Positions 4,083-5,649 of a DNA stretch of 5,649 bases are shown here, piece after piece (position 1 is the first letter of the stretch; the number at the start of each line of letters is the position of its first letter). This stretch comes from Faecalicatena sp. (lineage in GTDB: Bacteria > Bacillota > Clostridia > Lachnospirales > Lachnospiraceae), in assembly GCA_009774255.1 (NCBI GenBank), contig VSNK01000330.1, positions 1 through 5,649 on the forward strand. Direction: 5' to 3'. Position numbers and translations under genes: made by a program. The notes beneath the pieces were generated by a model. The model did not search any database. It was not told the DNA's origin and saw only the letters and a program-made list of their open reading frames with translations.

Positions 4083-4508
4083 ATGTCGCACACACCATAC
4101 GGATATGTAATCAGGGACGGGGCTGCGTATATAGATGAGGAAAAAGCAAAAAGGGTCAGAAAGCTGTTTGACGGATATATATCCGGTCTGGCGCTTCAGC
4201 CCGCCGCCGAGAAGGCAGGACTATATCTATTTCATGGAAGTGTCGGGAGAATGCTCAGAAATAAGCGTTATCTCGGAGACGGATATTATCCGCCCATCAT
4301 TGATATAGAAACTTTTAACGAGGCGGAAGAAATCAGGATATCGAGGGCGGCTTCTCTTGGCAGGATAAAGGACTTAGACGCACCATCTAAACCTAAAGGT
4401 GCGGTATCCTTTACTATGCCAAAGGTTTCCGTAAAATATTCTGATCCGTTCAGGCAGGCGGAATATGCCTACAGCATGATAGAAACCGAGGAGGTCAGAG
4501 ATGAATAA
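4083..4508 (+). CDS. Small recombinase-domain protein lacking a catalytic resolvase domain
   Basis: A 141-residue protein from ATG 4083 (AGAGAGG at 4065-4071 lies 11 bases upstream). It begins SHTPYGYVIRDGAAYIDEEKAKRVRKLFDGYISG and continues KAGLYLFHGSVGRMLRNKRYLGDGYYPPIID, which corresponds to the DNA-binding recombinase domain of large serine recombinases. There is no N-terminal resolvase domain and no YxRVS nucleophile motif. The end, FRQAEYAYSMIETEEVRDE, is typical of a companion protein encoded just before a large serine recombinase in many Clostridia mobile elements, and the 8-base overlap with the next gene at 4501 fits that arrangement. It may help the recombinase choose or bind att sites; this is inference. 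It is in frame with the upstream tape measure start at 3954, so a longer fused form may also be made. Confidence 0.78.
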   Translation: MSHTPYGYVIRDGAAYIDEEKAKRVRKLFDGYISGLALQPAAEKAGLYLFHGSVGRMLRNKRYLGDGYYPPIIDIETFNEAEEIRISRAASLGRIKDLDAPSKPKGAVSFTMPKVSVKYSDPFRQAEYAYSMIETEEVRDE

Positions 4509-5649
4509 AAGCGTTACGCTCATTCCCGCACGAAAACGCATGGGAAGCACTGAGCAGGAAGAGGAAAAGCCAAAACTAAAAGTTGCCGCATACTGCCGTG
4601 TCAGCACGGACAGCGATGAGCAGGCAACAAGTTATGAGACACAGGTGGAACACTACACATCTTTTATAAAGAAAAATCCCGACTGGGAATTTGCCGGAGT
4701 ATTCGCTGATGATGGGATCAGCGGCTGTAATACCAAAAACAGGAATGAATTCAACCGAATGATAAGCGAATGCCTGGCCGGAAACATCGATATGATTGTA
4801 ACGAAATCCATCAGCCGTTTTGCAAGAAATACGCTGGACTGCCTGAAATATATACGTCAGCTGAAAGAGAAAAACATTCCCGTATTTTTTGAAAAAGAAA
4901 ACATAAACACAATGGATACCAAGGGAGAAGTCCTCCTGACGATTATGGCGAGCCTTGCACAGCAGGAAAGCCAGAGCCTTTCACAGAACGTCAAGCTCGG
5001 ACTGCAGTACCGTTATCAGAACGAGCAGGTGCAGGTCAACCATAACCGTTTTCTCGGATACACCAAAGATGGGGACGGGCATCTGATTATCGAACCGTCC
5101 GCGGCAGAGGTTGTAAAAAGAATTTACCGTGAATACCTGCAGGGTTCGAGTTTAAAGCAGATCGGTGAAAGCCTGGAATCGGACGGGATACTGACGGCGG
5201 CAGGAAAGCCGACATGGAGGGCGGAAACCTTAAAGAAAATCCTCCAGAATGAGAAATATATCGGCGATGCACTTCTGCAGAAGACATACACCGTGGATTT
5301 TCTTACCAAGAAAAGGGTAAAAAATAATGGGATCGTTCCGCAGTATTATGTAACAGATGACCATGAGGCTATTATCCCCCGTGATCTGTATATGCAGGTT
5401 CAGGAGGAAATGCAGAGAAGGTCAAACCTTCACAGCGGCAAAAACCGTAAGAAGAGAGTTTACAGCAGCAAATATGCACTTTCAAGCATTGTGTACTGCT
5501 CCAAATGCGGTGACATTTACCGCAGGATTGCCTGGAACAACCGTGGAAAACGCTCGAATGTATGGAGATGTGTAACAAGGGGTGAAAGCGGACCCGATGC
5601 CTGCGACGCCGATACTATTCAGGAAACAGAGCTGCAGGAAGTGGTGATA
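4501..5649 (+). CDS. Large serine recombinase, incomplete at the right edge
   Basis: The frame is open from ATG 4501 to the window end (383 codons), with GGAGG at 4490-4494 six bases upstream. The N-terminal resolvase domain (about residues 27-175) contains KVAAYCRVSTDSDEQ with the presumed nucleophile Ser35 and Arg33, FADDGISG, and KSISRFARNTLDCL with the conserved Arg residues, then ASLAQQESQSLSQNV leading into the long helix. A recombinase domain follows (NRFLGYT, EYLQGSSLKQIGESLESDG, KKILQNEKYIGDALLQKTY). A zinc ribbon begins with Cys333-x2-Cys336 and continues with Cys357 and Cys368. The last coiled-coil and C-terminal part lie beyond 5649. Such proteins integrate and excise elements by site-specific cutting at attP/attB-like sites with a 2-bp core. 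All visible active-site residues are intact, so it is probably functional. Family certain; element identity unknown. Confidence 0.93.
   Translation, partial: MNKSVTLIPARKRMGSTEQEEEKPKLKVAAYCRVSTDSDEQATSYETQVEHYTSFIKKNPDWEFAGVFADDGISGCNTKNRNEFNRMISECLAGNIDMIVTKSISRFARNTLDCLKYIRQLKEKNIPVFFEKENINTMDTKGEVLLTIMASLAQQESQSLSQNVKLGLQYRYQNEQVQVNHNRFLGYTKDGDGHLIIEPSAAEVVKRIYREYLQGSSLKQIGESLESDGILTAAGKPTWRAETLKKILQNEKYIGDALLQKTYTVDFLTKKRVKNNGIVPQYYVTDDHEAIIPRDLYMQVQEEMQRRSNLHSGKNRKKRVYSSKYALSSIVYCSKCGDIYRRIAWNNRGKRSNVWRCVTRGESGPDACDADTIQETELQEVVI

Noticed and set aside
4374..4607. Minus-strand 77-codon reading frame across the junction of the two recombinase genes.
   Set aside because: Both plus-strand genes there are strongly supported by motifs and coupling; the reverse frame has no signals.

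Overview
The window looks like part of a degenerating, heavily rearranged prophage in a Clostridia genome, most likely a Lachnospiraceae-type gut bacterium. This is inferred from gene families and strong AGGAGG-type ribosome binding sites; no taxonomic marker is present. The pieces are an ISAs1-family transposase fragment, siphophage tail genes (tail assembly chaperone with a programmed -1 frameshift, and two separate beginnings of a tape measure gene), two accessory cargo modules, and the leading genes of a serine-recombinase element that runs off the right edge.

Layout. 1-435: transposase fragment that has lost its C-terminal half and carries Asn at the expected first catalytic Asp; it abuts what may be the last codons of a tail protein (425-475), followed by a long hairpin. 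535-1082: tail assembly chaperone G plus its frameshift extension (G-T), with slippery heptamer A AAA AAC at 885-891. 1086-1121: bidirectional terminator. 1104-1918, minus strand: a DUF3800 gene preceded by its own promoter and a roughly 80-nt structured leader RNA ending in a textbook intrinsic terminator. 1966-2241: start of a tape measure gene that after about 78 codons switches in frame into a second copy of the end of the G-T reading frame. 2265-3824: AbiE type IV toxin-antitoxin operon (AbiEi, AbiEii) with a strong promoter overlapping an inverted repeat. 3954-4015: second copy of the tape measure start, cut off at codon 21 and joined in frame to a small recombinase-domain protein (4083-4508), then a large serine recombinase (4501 to beyond the window end).

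The most striking point is the repeated order: [end of G-T]-[DUF3800 cargo]-[tape measure start]-[end of G-T]-[AbiE cargo]-[tape measure start]. The same slot between tail chaperone and tape measure appears twice with different cargo. This suggests a cargo (probably anti-phage defence) hotspot in related prophages, here combined by recombination. The two tape measure starts differ at 6 of 62 bases, all synonymous, so they look like diverged alleles from related phages rather than a fresh duplication.

The second notable system is the DUF3800 locus: promoter, compact RNA (palindromic hairpin, GCAA-tetraloop hairpin, terminator), then a TTG-started ORF with a strong ribosome binding site. The order resembles type III toxin-antitoxin loci, and conserved RNA motifs upstream of DUF3800 genes have been reported. 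The function here is not known.
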